DNA from: Levilactobacillus wangkuiensis
GTDB lineage: Bacteria > Bacillota > Bacilli > Lactobacillales > Lactobacillaceae
DNA length: 64,000 nucleotides
Direction: 5' to 3'
Assembly: GCF_016861605.1 (NCBI RefSeq)
Contig: NZ_BOLM01000012.1
Span: forward strand, 16,327-80,326
In this document: positions 47,314-58,659 of the stretch, in pieces
How positions within the stretch are numbered: the first letter of the stretch is position 1
Layout of the letters: the number at the start of each line of letters is the position of its first letter
Notes under the pieces: model-generated
Database searches by the model: none
Seen by the model: the letters and a program-made list of their open reading frames with translations, nothing else
What the model was told of the DNA's origin: nothing
Made by a program: the position numbers and the translations under genes

Positions 47314-48126
47314 TTAAAGTGATAGTGCGTATTTCAAAATGGCGTTTGCCACGCCGTCTTCGGCATTACTGCTGGTAACGGCATCGGCTGCGGCTTGTAC
47401 CGTTGCGGTGGCGTTACCCATGGCGACGCCTAAGCCGGCGGCCTGGAGCATTGGCAAATCATTTTCGCCATCCCCGATAGCCATGGTTTCGTCAGCGGTA
47501 ATGTTCAGCCGGTTGGCGAGTTCCGTGAGGGCCGCGGCCTTGCTAACGTGGTGGTTAAGGACCTCGATGAAATGGGGGTCGGTCCGAACCACGTAAAACT
47601 GGTGATGCAGTGCAGGTGGTAAGGCTTGCTCGAAGTGGTCAATGACGTCCTTTTCGTCAATGTAGACGAAGGTCAGCAGGTCCTCCCCAGCGGGAATCTT
47701 ATCGGCAGGTTGGTAGTTTAATGGCAAATGGACCAGCCGACTCTCACGAATTGAGTAGGCACTGGCCGGCCGATTAGGCGTGTAAATGGCTTGGGGGGTA
47801 ATCAGATGGTAATGGACCTCTGATTGATCAGCCAGGTCGGCCAGACGTTCAGCGTCGTTTAAGCTGAGCGAGTGGGTGATCAGTGGTTGCCCACTGGTGG
47901 TTTGAATCGAGGCACCATCATGGGTGATGACGTATTGGTCGTCACCGATTAAATCTAGCATCTCTAAGTAAGGCTGCACCCCAGCGAGGGGGCGACCACT
48001 GCAGAGAACGACCTTGATTCCGGAAGCGGTCGCTGCTTTGATAGCGTCGATGGTGGAGAGCGCTAATTTATTATTGGGTGTAAGTAAGGTACCATCAATA
48101 TCGAGTGAAATGAGTTTAACCGTCAT
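47314..48126 (-). CDS. Cof-type HAD phosphatase 2
   Basis: This 270-residue paralogue of the neighbour has SLDIDGTLLTPNNKL, VVLCSGRPLAGVQPYLE and GDGENDLPMLQAAG. All catalytic Asp and Lys/Thr motifs are kept in both copies, so both should be active, perhaps on different substrates. It follows the HD gene by 2 nt on the minus strand. Confidence 0.88.
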   Translation of the reverse strand: MTVKLISLDIDGTLLTPNNKLALSTIDAIKAATASGIKVVLCSGRPLAGVQPYLEMLDLIGDDQYVITHDGASIQTTSGQPLITHSLSLNDAERLADLADQSEVHYHLITPQAIYTPNRPASAYSIRESRLVHLPLNYQPADKIPAGEDLLTFVYIDEKDVIDHFEQALPPALHHQFYVVRTDPHFIEVLNHHVSKAAALTELANRLNITADETMAIGDGENDLPMLQAAGLGVAMGNATATVQAAADAVTSSNAEDGVANAILKYALSL

Positions 48127-48128
48127 GC

Positions 48129-49493
48129 TTAGGACTCCTTGGGTCGAATCAATTGGTTGTTCTGAATGTAGGTGCCGAATTCATCATAGATGGGCTGGAA
48201 GAGCTCGGGGGCATCGTTGCCAGGGTTCAACATTTCCTTAGGGAAGAAGAACCGTTGGTCACCCGAGAATTTGCCACGAATAGCGTTGACTAGGTCGGAA
48301 ACCGTGGACAGTTCTAGCAAGGTGCCATCGGGTTCCTGCAATTCAATCTGGGTCAACGGGTAGGTCATCTTCGGATCGTAGGCATCATCATAAGGTAGGT
48401 CGTAACTGTTATCGGTGGCCGTATAGTAGTCCGTGTTAAAGCCCACGGAACGAATCATTTGGCGGAGCTGCGGTAACAGCGACTTGGTGGCCTCTGAGTA
48501 TTCAGCACTCTTTAGAGGCTTGCGGTCGAGGAAACGGTGGGCCAAGTCGGCCAGAATCTCGTCTGGGGATTGGCGCCAGTGGATGAAGTAGGTCGTCAAG
48601 ACACCGTCGTCCAGGTTCAAATAATCTTGCAAATCAAATTCGTGGTTGAAGAACGGTAGGAGCAAATGGGGGATGAAGCTTTCATCCGTTTCGTCTGCTT
48701 GATACAGTTCGTTGGCCCGCCCCAAGAGGTGGTCCAAGATGACTTCCATGGACCGAGAAACCGGGTGGAAGTAGACCTGTTGATACATTTGAAAACGACT
48801 GACAATGTAGTCTTCAACCGCGTGCATCCCGTTCATGGCAAAGGCAATCCCGTCCTTGTAGGGCCGCATGACCCGCAGAATCCGGGTCAGATCAAACGTC
48901 CCGTATTGGGTGCCCGTGTAATAGGCGTCTCGCAGGAGGTAGTCCATCCGGTCAGCATCAATCTGACTGGAGATCATTTGGACGACCTGGGGATTGGGAT
49001 AGGTCTTTTGAATCACACTGGCGACCTCGGCAGGAAAGGTTGGACTAACCCGGCGGAGCACCTGGTTGACCTCGGTTTCCGGTGAAGTCAGGATTTCAAC
49101 GGTGATGGCTTCATGGTTGGTATGGAAAATATGTTCAAAGGTGTGGGAGTACGGGCCGTGGCCAATGTCGTGCAGTAGCGCGGCACATAGCGCGGTCAGC
49201 CGCTCGTTGTCATCCCAACCGCCATCTCCGGGTGTCTTGGTCGGGTAATTGCGTTGGAAATTATCACAGATCTGTCGGGTGATTTCGTAAACCCCTAACG
49301 AGTGCGTGAAGCGAGAATGTTCCGCCCCGTGGAAAATCAGTGAGGCGGTTCCCAATTGCTTGATACGACGTAGCCGCTGGAACTCGCGGGTATTGATCAG
49401 GTCGAGAATAATTTGATGTTGCACGTAAATGTAGTTGTGCACGGGATCCCGGAAAACTTTCTCCCGGGGGAGCCGTTGTTGGGCATAAGTCAC
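48129..49493 (-). CDS. HD-domain phosphohydrolase, YwfO-like
   Basis: This 454-residue protein has the HD metal site: RFTHSLGVYEITRQI, ALLHDIGHGPYSHTFEH and QIDADRMDYLLRDA. It resembles dNTP triphosphohydrolase-like YwfO proteins of Bacillus, and its neighbour lipL matches Bacillus ywfL, so some synteny is kept. The substrate is not known. The start is GTG 49493 with AGGAGGAAT upstream. Confidence 0.85.
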   Translation of the reverse strand: MTYAQQRLPREKVFRDPVHNYIYVQHQIILDLINTREFQRLRRIKQLGTASLIFHGAEHSRFTHSLGVYEITRQICDNFQRNYPTKTPGDGGWDDNERLTALCAALLHDIGHGPYSHTFEHIFHTNHEAITVEILTSPETEVNQVLRRVSPTFPAEVASVIQKTYPNPQVVQMISSQIDADRMDYLLRDAYYTGTQYGTFDLTRILRVMRPYKDGIAFAMNGMHAVEDYIVSRFQMYQQVYFHPVSRSMEVILDHLLGRANELYQADETDESFIPHLLLPFFNHEFDLQDYLNLDDGVLTTYFIHWRQSPDEILADLAHRFLDRKPLKSAEYSEATKSLLPQLRQMIRSVGFNTDYYTATDNSYDLPYDDAYDPKMTYPLTQIELQEPDGTLLELSTVSDLVNAIRGKFSGDQRFFFPKEMLNPGNDAPELFQPIYDEFGTYIQNNQLIRPKES

Positions 49494-49508
49494 ACTGATT
49501 CCTCCTTG

Positions 49509-50342
49509 CTAGTTTGAAGTGAGCCGTGGTTGGCGGCGGACCATTTGGGCCGTGGCATGGTCGAGCGCTGTCGTGAATTTAGGCGTGGCCATCAAAGTGG
49601 CGAGCTTTTCACGACCGACGTGCAGGCCGGCCGATTCCGCCGCGGTGATGAAGCGTTGTTCAGCATCGGCGACGGTTAAGTCTTGGTGCAGTAATGCTGA
49701 AGTTGTGGTCATGACGTCAGGGTCGACGTCGGGGAAGTCCCATTTGTTCTCGGCATTCCCAAGTCCCGCCTGGTAAAAGTCCCGAATCAGTTGACCACGG
49801 GCGGGCTGATCCCCATTCACGCCCAGATACAGCATGGTGACCAGTGCATGGGGACTCCGTCGTTGGGCGATTCCGGCAATCTTATGACCGTCGACGCTCA
49901 GGTCGTAGTCGCCTGGACAGTAGGACCGCGTAATTTCATAGTGCTTCAATGTGAGCTCTGGCCAGGCAGCGTCGACCAGCGTGGTCATTTGCGCGTAGGC
50001 CGCTTCCACACTAATCGGTGGTATGGTCAGCGGGGCAAACAGCGAGACGTTTAGTACCCCGGCATCGCTGACGACGGCCAAGCCGCCAGAATTGCGGAGC
50101 ACGTAATCGTAGCCATGGGCCTGAACTGCGCTGACAGCGGCTGTCAGGTCGGGAAGCCGTTTATCCTTCAGTCCCATGATAACGGTCGGCTGCATGGTCC
50201 AGAAGTGCAGTATGGGCTCCTGAAGGTCAACAACCAGGTCTAGGAGCGCATTGGTGTAACCAAAAGCTTGATTTTTATTATCAGCCGGGATCGGTGTGGT
50301 CACGGTTTGAATCGTATCTGTGGGGAGGTCAAAGGGAAACAT
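49509..50342 (-). CDS. lipL: Octanoyl-GcvH:protein N-octanoyltransferase family (LipL-like)
   Basis: This 277-residue protein of the biotin/lipoate ligase fold has RNSGGLAVVSDAGVLNVSL, the probable catalytic Cys in SYCPGDYDLS, HKIAGIAQRR and the LIRDFYQAGLG region typical of LipL. LipL moves octanoyl or lipoyl groups between GcvH and E2 subunits. No lipoate-dependent enzymes are in the window. A lipoate ligase role is the alternative. It heads the minus-strand group lipL-HD-HAD-HAD. Confidence 0.8.
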   Translation of the reverse strand: MFPFDLPTDTIQTVTTPIPADNKNQAFGYTNALLDLVVDLQEPILHFWTMQPTVIMGLKDKRLPDLTAAVSAVQAHGYDYVLRNSGGLAVVSDAGVLNVSLFAPLTIPPISVEAAYAQMTTLVDAAWPELTLKHYEITRSYCPGDYDLSVDGHKIAGIAQRRSPHALVTMLYLGVNGDQPARGQLIRDFYQAGLGNAENKWDFPDVDPDVMTTTSALLHQDLTVADAEQRFITAAESAGLHVGREKLATLMATPKFTTALDHATAQMVRRQPRLTSN

Positions 50343-50514
50343 GGCGCCCGCCTTCTTTCGTTCAGTATCTTCAACCTCTCATTATACTAGAAAACGCTTG
50401 CGCCGTCATGGTCCGGACCAGTTCTTACGTGGGGCTTAATCCCGGCGCGGGCAGTGGAAAACTGTCCGGAACAGGAAATCAAGATAATTGGTAGGCTTTC
50501 CGCTGAAAATGAAC

Positions 50515-50520
50515 TATAAT
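50515..50520 (+). promoter_or_regulatory. -10 of the DUF1934 gene
   Basis: A perfect TATAAT lies 34 nt before the ATG. No convincing -35 is visible. Confidence 0.45.
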
Positions 50521-50554
50521 TAACCCAGACAATTCGCGGAAAGGAAGTGTGCAA

Positions 50555-50995
50555 ATGGATCAATTATCTACGGGCGTGCCCGTCATGATTCACTTGGAGA
50601 CGCACATCAAGCAAGACCAGGACGTTTCCGACTACCGCTTGGATGTGGATGGTCAGTTAGTCCAGATGGGGCACAACCTGTACTTACGGTACTTAGAGCC
50701 CAACAAAGAGACCGGTGAACAAACACCCGTGACCATGAAGTTTACCCCGGAAGGTGACGTGCATTTGACGCGGAACGCCGAGGCAGAATTACGCCTGCAC
50801 TTTGTGAGTGGCAAGCGGGTCACGGCCCGGTATAACACGCCCTATGGCATGATGCCGATTGAAACGGTCACCCCTTACTTGGAAACGAGTTTTAAGGAAA
50901 AACCGTTTAGTGGCAACGTTAAAATTGATTATTTACTCTACGCAAATGATGATCTGGTCGGAAACTACAAGATTCGATTGCAATTTACGGCATAA
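50555..50995 (+). CDS. DUF1934 (YwiB-like) beta-barrel protein
   Basis: This 146-residue protein has the DUF1934 pattern: V-IHLETHIKQ near the start, LYLRYLE, and the closing IDYLLYANDDLVGNYKIRLQ. The fold is a calycin-like beta-barrel; the function is unknown. ATG 50555 follows GGAAG by 7 nt. It sits just upstream of rpoE, as in Bacillus and relatives. Confidence 0.82.
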   Translation: MDQLSTGVPVMIHLETHIKQDQDVSDYRLDVDGQLVQMGHNLYLRYLEPNKETGEQTPVTMKFTPEGDVHLTRNAEAELRLHFVSGKRVTARYNTPYGMMPIETVTPYLETSFKEKPFSGNVKIDYLLYANDDLVGNYKIRLQFTA

Positions 50996-51006
50996 ACGAG
51001 TATCAT
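50978..51006 (+). promoter_or_regulatory. rpoE promoter
   Basis: TTGCAA (50978-50983), 17 bp, TATCAT (51001-51006). The -35 lies inside the end of the DUF1934 gene. Confidence 0.75.
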
Positions 51007-51039
51007 ATTTCGTAGACTGTGGAAAGGACGTGCACCAGT

Positions 51040-51690
51040 TTGGAATTAAAAGTCTTTGAGGGCCAGAATAAAAAGGAATTATCAATGATCGAAGTTGCTC
51101 ACGCCATTTTGTCTCAGCACGGCGACGTGATGGGGTTTGCCGATTTGGCTAACGCCGTCCAATCATATTTGGGCGACAGCGACGAAGAAATTCGTGACCG
51201 GCTGTCCCAATTCTATACGGATTTAAATGTCGATGGTAGTTTCATTTCTCTGGGTGATAACCTTTGGGGACTGCGAACTTGGTATCCGTTTGAATCCATC
51301 GATGAAGCCACCGTTCACGCCGAGGAAGATGAAGATCAACCTAAGCGTAAGAAGCGGAAGAAGGTTAACGCCTTCTTGGCTGATACGACCGATGACGATG
51401 ACGTGATCGATTACGACGATGATGATCCGGAAGATGACGACACCACCAGCACTTACAGTGACGATGATGACGATGACACCACCGGTTCAACGGCGCCAGA
51501 TCTGGGCAAGCTCCAGACCGGCTTAGGCATCGACGACGATGATGAAGAAGATGACACGGAAGAAATTCCGGACGGTATCGAAGACCAGCTTTCCCAAATG
51601 GAAGCACCGGACGACGATGACGAGAATCTCGACTTCTCCGCCGATGACGATGAAGACGATGATGAAGAAGACGACGAAGAACAGAAATAA
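51040..51690 (+). CDS. rpoE: RNA polymerase delta subunit
   Basis: This 216-residue protein has the folded HARE-HTH N-terminal domain ([20 protein letters not shown] through [13 protein letters not shown], about residues 1-90), a Lys-rich patch KRKKRKK, and a long acidic tail made almost only of Asp and Glu. Delta improves promoter selectivity and enzyme recycling, the same task as HelD at 643-2949. The start is TTG 51040, with GAAAGGA upstream. The position directly before pyrG is conserved. Confidence 0.95.
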   Translation: MELKVFEGQNKKELSMIEVAHAILSQHGDVMGFADLANAVQSYLGDSDEEIRDRLSQFYTDLNVDGSFISLGDNLWGLRTWYPFESIDEATVHAEEDEDQPKRKKRKKVNAFLADTTDDDDVIDYDDDDPEDDDTTSTYSDDDDDDTTGSTAPDLGKLQTGLGIDDDDEEDDTEEIPDGIEDQLSQMEAPDDDDENLDFSADDDEDDDEEDDEEQK

Positions 51691-51704
51691 TTTCTGAACT
51701 TTGC

Positions 51705-51745
51705 TTGACCTCCTGCTCAAAAGCAGGTATCATATTTTTTGGGCT
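51705..51745 (+). promoter_or_regulatory. pyrG promoter with GGGC start site
   Basis: TTGACC (51705-51710), 17 bp, TATCAT (51728-51733). The likely start, 7 nt further on, is GGGCT (51741-51745), the same start as in the Bacillus pyrG reiterative-transcription system. Confidence 0.8.
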
Positions 51746-51778
51746 CCTTGCTACTTGTAGTGAGGACAACTGGACGGT

Positions 51779-53461
<1,683 letters not shown>

Positions 53462-53463
<2 letters not shown>

Positions 53464-53765
53464 AGTGCGGAACAGGGCGGTTAGGTCCTGAGCATTAGCG
53501 AGAAGAGGGTTTCAAGTCGGCAGAGCCGGCTTGGAGCCCTCTTTTTGCTAAGCGCAGGGACCTGCCCTGTGTAGCACGTTTCAGAGGCCGCAAGTTTCCG
53601 GACATAACGGCGAGAGCAAAGTTAACGGTTTACGCCAGTATTATCAGTAACAGCAGGGCCGGCTTGGAGCCCACTTTTTGTTAAGCGGAACCAGTTGCCC
53701 GGTAGTAACGCGTTTCAGAAGCCGCAAGTTTCCGGACATAATGGCGAGAGCAAAGTTAACGGTTT
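53462..53765 (+). repeat. Repeat family B, copy 3 (two units)
   Basis: CAGGGC...AGGTCC (53473-53488) pairs with GGACCTGCCCTG (53558-53569). A terminator-like hairpin (GAGGGTTTCAAG with CTTGGAGCCCTC then TTTTT) sits inside unit 1. The second unit repeats the CCGGCTTGGAGCCC and CCGCAAGTTTCCGGACATAA segments. Confidence 0.8.
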
Positions 53766-53800
53766 ATGCCAGTATCTCCAGCAAGTTATAAACACCCACC

Positions 53801-53878
53801 TGTGAACAACTCCCCAAAACTAGCCAAACGCAACACGTTATCCCCAAGTGCGAGCACTTATCCCCAAGACTATCCACA
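53801..53878. promoter_or_regulatory. Cluster of DnaA-box-like sequences
   Basis: TTATCCCCA occurs at 53838-53846 and 53858-53866, CTATCCACA at 53870-53878, and TGTGAACAA (complement TTGTTCACA) at 53801-53809. Each differs from TTATNCACA by one base. Four near-boxes within 78 nt of non-coding DNA suggest a DnaA-binding site. Confidence 0.5.
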
Positions 53879-53904
53879 ACCACACACACACCGCACAACA
53901 AAAA

Positions 53905-53950
53905 ACTGCGCCACTCCCAAAAACGAGAGTGACGCAGTTTTAAATTTACC
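53905..53950. terminator. Terminator of the ABC transporter gene
   Basis: AAAAACTGCGCCACTC and GAGTGACGCAGTTTT pair. It is symmetric and can stop both strands. Confidence 0.85.
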
Positions 53951-53957
53951 GCTAAAT

Positions 53958-56288
53958 TTATTCAGAACGTAAGGCGGTAGCGGCATCTTTCTTCGCCGCC
54001 ATTCGAGCTGGGATGTGACCACCCAGCATCGTCAGGACGGTACTGATGATAATCAGCACGATACCGTGAACGGGGTTGAGGTGGGCCACGTTACTCAGGT
54101 CGGTGATGTTCTTCAACACAATGTTGATTGGGAACGTCAACAGCCAGGCGATGACGACACCCAGCACACCGGAACCGACACCGAGAATGAACGTTTCGGC
54201 ATCGAAGACTCGGGTGATATCTTTCTTCCGGGCCCCTAAGGCTTTCAGAATCCCGATTTCTTTGGTCCGTTCCAGAACGGAGGTGTAGGTGATGATGGCA
54301 ATCATGATCATACTGGTTACCAGCGAAATCCCCGCAAAGGCGACCAGCACGTAGGTAATGGCATCCATCAGCCCACCGGTCAAGCTGGAAACCGTCCCGG
54401 CCATATCGGTGTAAACCACCTTATCGGACTTGCTCTTACCCTTGTTGTACTTGTCCAAGTACGTCAACACCTTATCCTTGTTCTTAAAGGTGTTGGGGTA
54501 GATTAAAATGCTAGCTGGTGTGGTGGAGCCACCGAGGTAGCTGATCAAGGATTTCTTGGTCGTGCTATCCACAGTTTGACCCGTCATGACGTTATCGCTA
54601 GCCTTCTTTTGCGCTTTAACGATTTTGGAATCTTTATTGTCTTTAATGATGTTCTGGGTCAACTTATCACTGTAAGCAATCCCAGAAGCCAAGACGTTTT
54701 CGGAAGACTTCGCCTTAACTTTCACAATTCCCGCAATCTTGAGGGTCGTGTTATTACTGTTGTTGTACAGGGAGTTGGTGGCCTTGTTTGGCAGGTAGTT
54801 CCCAGTTGGTAAGCTTTGGTAGTAGTCGTTGTTGTTCACGATTTTCATCTTGGTGCCAACGATTTTGTTGTAGTCGAAGGTCTGGTTGTTCTTCACGGTG
54901 TATCCCAGGTTCTTCAACGCATTGATGTTGGTGGAGCCATCGCGGTCAACGATTAAGATGACGTCGTTGGCACTCTTCGGATAGGTCCCGGACACCAGCT
55001 TGTAGTGTTTCTTCAGGAAGTTGGTCCCACCATCGTTCGCACTAGGGTAAACGGAACCGCCGACCCCGGTCGAGGCACTCATCGCCGTTTGCATGGCGCT
55101 GGCACTGCTGGAGCCACTGTTATCAACGTTGGAGAAGGAGACGGTCTTTGTCTTCCCGTTGACTTGGCGCAGGAGGTTCATCCCGGTCGAGTAGGTGTAC
55201 GTGACGTTTTTACTCAATTTGGTATCCAGATTTTTAACATAATTTAAGTAACTCTTGGTAAGCTTATTGGTGTGGGTCGCCTTGTCTTGTTGGCTGATCT
55301 TGGCCGTGACGACCTTCTTGTTGTTCGCCTTGACCGTATCGTTGGACTGCCCCGTGGTACTCGTGGCCGTCTGTGAAATGGTGACGGGGAACTGGGCCAG
55401 TGTGTTCGCTTGCGTCTTGTTGATTTGCGCCTGGAACCCATTGGAGAGGGCCAAGACGATGGCAATCCCGATGATCCCGATACTGGAGGCGAAGGCGGTC
55501 AGCGCGGTCCGGCCTTTCTTGGTCCGAATGTTGTTAAATGACAGCTTCAAGGCCGTCCAGAACGTCATCCGGGTCTTCTTCAATTCAAATTGTTGGGCGT
55601 CGGTGTGCTCGTCGTAGGGATTGGAATCGTGTTGAATCTTCCCATCGGCAAATTCGATGATCCGGTCGGCGTATTGGCGGGCCAGGTCAGGGTTATGCGT
55701 CACCATGATGACCAGCCGTTCCGCGGAGAGTTCCTTGATCAGCTGCATGATTTCTTCACTGGTCTCGGTATCCAGGGCACCGGTTGGTTCGTCACACAAC
55801 AGAATTTCGGGCTCGTTCGCGATGGCCCGCGCAATGGCGACCCGCTGCAGTTGCCCACCGGACAGTTGGTTCGGCTTCTTGTTGATGTGGTCGGACAGGC
55901 CGACCCGGTCGAGGGCCTTTAGCGCCTTTTCCTTTTTCTCGGCGTTGGAGACGCCACTCAGCGTCATCCCCATTTCCACGTTGTCCAGGATGCTCAGGTG
56001 GCTGATGATGTTGTAGCTTTGGAAAATGAACCCGACGGAATTGTTCCGGTAGGCGTCCCAATCGGCTTCAGAGAAGTCCTTGGTGGATTTCCCCTCAATG
56101 GCAAGGTCCCCGGAGTCGTAAATATCCAGGCCACCAATGCCGTTCAGCATGGTCGTCTTCCCGGAACCACTGGGACCGAGGATGGCGACGAACTCCTGTG
56201 AACGGAACGCCACGGAAACGTCGTCGAGGGCCTTCGTGACGGAATCACCCACGTAGTAATATTTCTTAATATGTTTTAGTTCCAGCAT
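53958..56288 (-). CDS. ABC transporter, ATPase fused to FtsX/MacB-type permease
   Basis: This 776-residue fusion starts with an ATPase of the MacB/LolD type: Walker A LGPSGSGKTT, signature LSGGQLQRVAIARA, Walker B LLCDEPTGALD (about residues 1-225). One membrane helix (ASSIGIIGIAIVLALSNG) leads to an outside domain of about 300 residues rich in Ser, Thr, Asn and Lys, then three more helices of the FtsX type. Such proteins export peptides or antibiotics, or sense envelope stress. A TetR gene diverges from it, suggesting a resistance-type system. Confidence 0.88.
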   Translation of the reverse strand: MLELKHIKKYYYVGDSVTKALDDVSVAFRSQEFVAILGPSGSGKTTMLNGIGGLDIYDSGDLAIEGKSTKDFSEADWDAYRNNSVGFIFQSYNIISHLSILDNVEMGMTLSGVSNAEKKEKALKALDRVGLSDHINKKPNQLSGGQLQRVAIARAIANEPEILLCDEPTGALDTETSEEIMQLIKELSAERLVIMVTHNPDLARQYADRIIEFADGKIQHDSNPYDEHTDAQQFELKKTRMTFWTALKLSFNNIRTKKGRTALTAFASSIGIIGIAIVLALSNGFQAQINKTQANTLAQFPVTISQTATSTTGQSNDTVKANNKKVVTAKISQQDKATHTNKLTKSYLNYVKNLDTKLSKNVTYTYSTGMNLLRQVNGKTKTVSFSNVDNSGSSSASAMQTAMSASTGVGGSVYPSANDGGTNFLKKHYKLVSGTYPKSANDVILIVDRDGSTNINALKNLGYTVKNNQTFDYNKIVGTKMKIVNNNDYYQSLPTGNYLPNKATNSLYNNSNNTTLKIAGIVKVKAKSSENVLASGIAYSDKLTQNIIKDNKDSKIVKAQKKASDNVMTGQTVDSTTKKSLISYLGGSTTPASILIYPNTFKNKDKVLTYLDKYNKGKSKSDKVVYTDMAGTVSSLTGGLMDAITYVLVAFAGISLVTSMIMIAIITYTSVLERTKEIGILKALGARKKDITRVFDAETFILGVGSGVLGVVIAWLLTFPINIVLKNITDLSNVAHLNPVHGIVLIIISTVLTMLGGHIPARMAAKKDAATALRSE

Positions 56289-56407
56289 TTTAAAATAATC
56301 CTTCCATATTTTGGCTTTCGGCTGTTGCTCAGGCTATTTTTCTGATAAAATAAACATTAATGCAACACCGTGTCTAATAGCATAAAAATAAATTGTGGTC
56401 GTGACAA

Positions 56408-56423
56408 CCGTCAATATCGACGG
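56408..56423. promoter_or_regulatory. Candidate TetR operator
   Basis: CCGTC-AATATC-GACGG is a clean palindrome in the gap between the ABC and TetR genes, flanked by GTCGTGACAA and TTGTCGTGAAC. Confidence 0.5.
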
Positions 56424-56608
56424 ATTTGTCGTGAACACAACAAAATTTATGAAAATGTTGTATACATGACAACGACAGCAATTAGCTGGCTTTTACCATA
56501 CCATAAAGTGCCCACTTTCGGCACGTAATGTCTCCTTGAAATTTCGATGACTGGGGATGGGGTGAGTCGTTGCGGCAGTAGCGCGTTGTGCAATAGGAGT
56601 GAGAATTC

Positions 56609-57145
56609 ATGGCTGGTGTGAAAAACAATCGGCGGGCCCAATACACCCAGCAGATCATTCAAGAAACCGTGCTGGGGTTGTTGGAAAATAAACCGATCAA
56701 CGCCATTTCTGTGACGGAGGTCTGCGCCAAGGCCGATGTCAATCGAACCACGTTCTACCGGTATTACACCGACATTTATGACTGCGTGGCCAGCATTGAG
56801 AAAGCCTTTGTGACGGGGTTACAGCCGTTGGAAGAGTCGACACCGACCGCGGCCTTGGAACACCTGTTAACGGCCTTTTACGAGGATAAAAAGCTCAGTA
56901 ATCTCGTCTTTGTTGAGGGCAAGACCAAGCTGCTCGAACGCATGCAGGCCTTAATGCGGCGCACGGGCCCGGAGCCACCGTTGATCGATGACTACCAGGG
57001 GGCCTATATTGGCGCCGGTTTGCAAAGTATCCTTAAAAAGTGGGTCAAGGACGGCATGCCCGAGACCCCACACCAATTAACGCAAATTATTATCAACACC
57101 ATACTAGCCAAGAACCTATCGGAGATGCGGGATGCAGTTCTGTAG
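56609..57145 (+). CDS. TetR/AcrR-family regulator
   Basis: This 178-residue protein has a TetR DNA-binding domain (INAISVTEVCAKADVNRTTFY, about residues 30-51) and a helical C-terminal domain of the TetR_C_7 kind (FVEGKTKLLERMQAL). It diverges from the ABC exporter and probably represses it through the palindrome in the gap. TAGGAGTGAG precedes the ATG. Confidence 0.88.
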   Translation: MAGVKNNRRAQYTQQIIQETVLGLLENKPINAISVTEVCAKADVNRTTFYRYYTDIYDCVASIEKAFVTGLQPLEESTPTAALEHLLTAFYEDKKLSNLVFVEGKTKLLERMQALMRRTGPEPPLIDDYQGAYIGAGLQSILKKWVKDGMPETPHQLTQIIINTILAKNLSEMRDAVL

Positions 57146-57271
57146 CTGCCAAATATTACAATTTGCCCGAAATACCGGGAAACAGTTGTCTTTTTGCCCG
57201 GTATTATTTATCATGGTATCTGACTGTATGGAATTACAATGGAAGATAAATTAAGTGAGGAACACATCACA

Positions 57272-58558
57272 ATGAAGAAAATGATTATTCACGGCGGCCG
57301 ACCACTCTCTGGAGAAGTGACGATCGGCGGCGCTAAAAATAGCACAGTGGCATTGATTCCGGCAGCGATTTTAGCTGATACACCGGTTCGTTTTGACATG
57401 GTTCCGGATATCCTTGATGTGCACAACTTAATGTTAATTTTGAAATCAATGAACGTGCACTCCACGTTTGAAGATGGGGTCCTCACCATTGACCCAACGG
57501 AAATCGTTGAAGCACCACTTCCGAGCAAGGCCATCAAGAGCTTGCGCGCGTCTTATTATTTTATGGGGTCCTTGTTGGGGCGGTTCCAACGGGCCACGCT
57601 GAGCTTCCCGGGCGGCGATAACATCGGGCCACGGCCAATCGACCAACACATCAAAGCGTTTAAGGCGCTGGGTGCGGCGGTTGACGAGCATGATGGCACG
57701 GTGCGCATCACCACGGGTCCCGAGGGGTTACACGGCGCACGGATTTTCTTGGACATGGTCTCAGTCGGCGCAACGATCAACTCGATTCTCGCAGCGGTCA
57801 AGGCCGTGGGAACCACGGTAATTGAAAACGCGGCGAAGGAACCGGAAATTATTGATATCGCGACCTTCCTGAATAACATGGGCGCCCATGTTCGTGGGGC
57901 CGGGACCGATGTCATTCGGATCGAAGGGGTCCCAACGTTGCGGGCCATGAACACGCACACGATTATTCCCGACCGTATCGAAGCCGGGACGTACCTGTCA
58001 ATGGCTGCGGCCGTTGGCGATGGTGTCGTGGTCAAAAACGTGATTCCAGAACATTTGGAAGCTTTCACGGCCAAGATGATTGAAATGGGTGTGCCGTTGG
58101 AAATCAACGAAGACAGCATTTACGTCCCACGGTCTGAGGACTTGAAGCCGATTCAGGTCAAGACGATGCCGTTCCCGGGATTTGCGACCGACCTCCAACA
58201 GCCAATCACGCCGTTACTCTTTAAGGCGGATGGCAGTAGTGTAGTCATTGATACCATTTATCCCAAACGCATCAAGCACATTGCCGAGTTGCGGAAGATG
58301 GGCGCCCACATTCGTTCTGAAGAGGGCACCATCGTGGTCGACCCGAGTGATGATTTGATTGGGAGCGACGTTCAGGCGGGAGAAATCCGCGCCGGCGCTT
58401 CCCTGGTGATTGCTGGGCTTATGGCCGATGGTGACACGGAAATTAGCCAGGCAGATAATATTTTGCGCGGCTATGACCGAATTGTTGAAAAATTAACGGC
58501 ATTAAACGCCGATGTAGAAATCGTTGATGACAGTTTAGTGGAAAACGGCCAAGATTAG
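57272..58558 (+). CDS. murA: UDP-GlcNAc 1-carboxyvinyltransferase with Asp at the fosfomycin site
   Basis: This 428-residue enzyme starts peptidoglycan synthesis by moving enolpyruvate onto UDP-GlcNAc. [13 protein letters not shown] carries the conserved Lys and Asn. The catalytic loop, usually GGC-IG-RP, reads [13 protein letters not shown], with Asp at residue 116 where most enzymes have Cys115. Asp at this site is known from naturally fosfomycin-resistant enzymes. ATG 57272 is the family start; the GAGG site is rather far. A second murA may exist elsewhere. rpmE2 follows. Confidence 0.95.
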   Translation: MKKMIIHGGRPLSGEVTIGGAKNSTVALIPAAILADTPVRFDMVPDILDVHNLMLILKSMNVHSTFEDGVLTIDPTEIVEAPLPSKAIKSLRASYYFMGSLLGRFQRATLSFPGGDNIGPRPIDQHIKAFKALGAAVDEHDGTVRITTGPEGLHGARIFLDMVSVGATINSILAAVKAVGTTVIENAAKEPEIIDIATFLNNMGAHVRGAGTDVIRIEGVPTLRAMNTHTIIPDRIEAGTYLSMAAAVGDGVVVKNVIPEHLEAFTAKMIEMGVPLEINEDSIYVPRSEDLKPIQVKTMPFPGFATDLQQPITPLLFKADGSSVVIDTIYPKRIKHIAELRKMGAHIRSEEGTIVVDPSDDLIGSDVQAGEIRAGASLVIAGLMADGDTEISQADNILRGYDRIVEKLTALNADVEIVDDSLVENGQD

Positions 58559-58561
58559 CCA

Positions 58562-58590
58562 TTGCCGCTATGTCGTTTTCATGTTATAAT
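58562..58590 (+). promoter_or_regulatory. Promoter of the L31 gene
   Basis: TTGCCG (58562-58567), 17 bp, TATAAT (58585-58590) after TGT. No Zur-type palindrome is visible. Confidence 0.75.
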
Positions 58591-58659
58591 TCAACGGTTG
58601 ACGATTAAAATCAATCTCTGATTCAGTCAATGGATCAGGGCAAAGGAGCGTATTACATT

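Noticed and set aside
51365..51769. 134-codon minus-strand frame rich in Arg and His
   Set aside because: It is the antisense of the GAT/GAC/GAA-rich acidic tail of rpoE.
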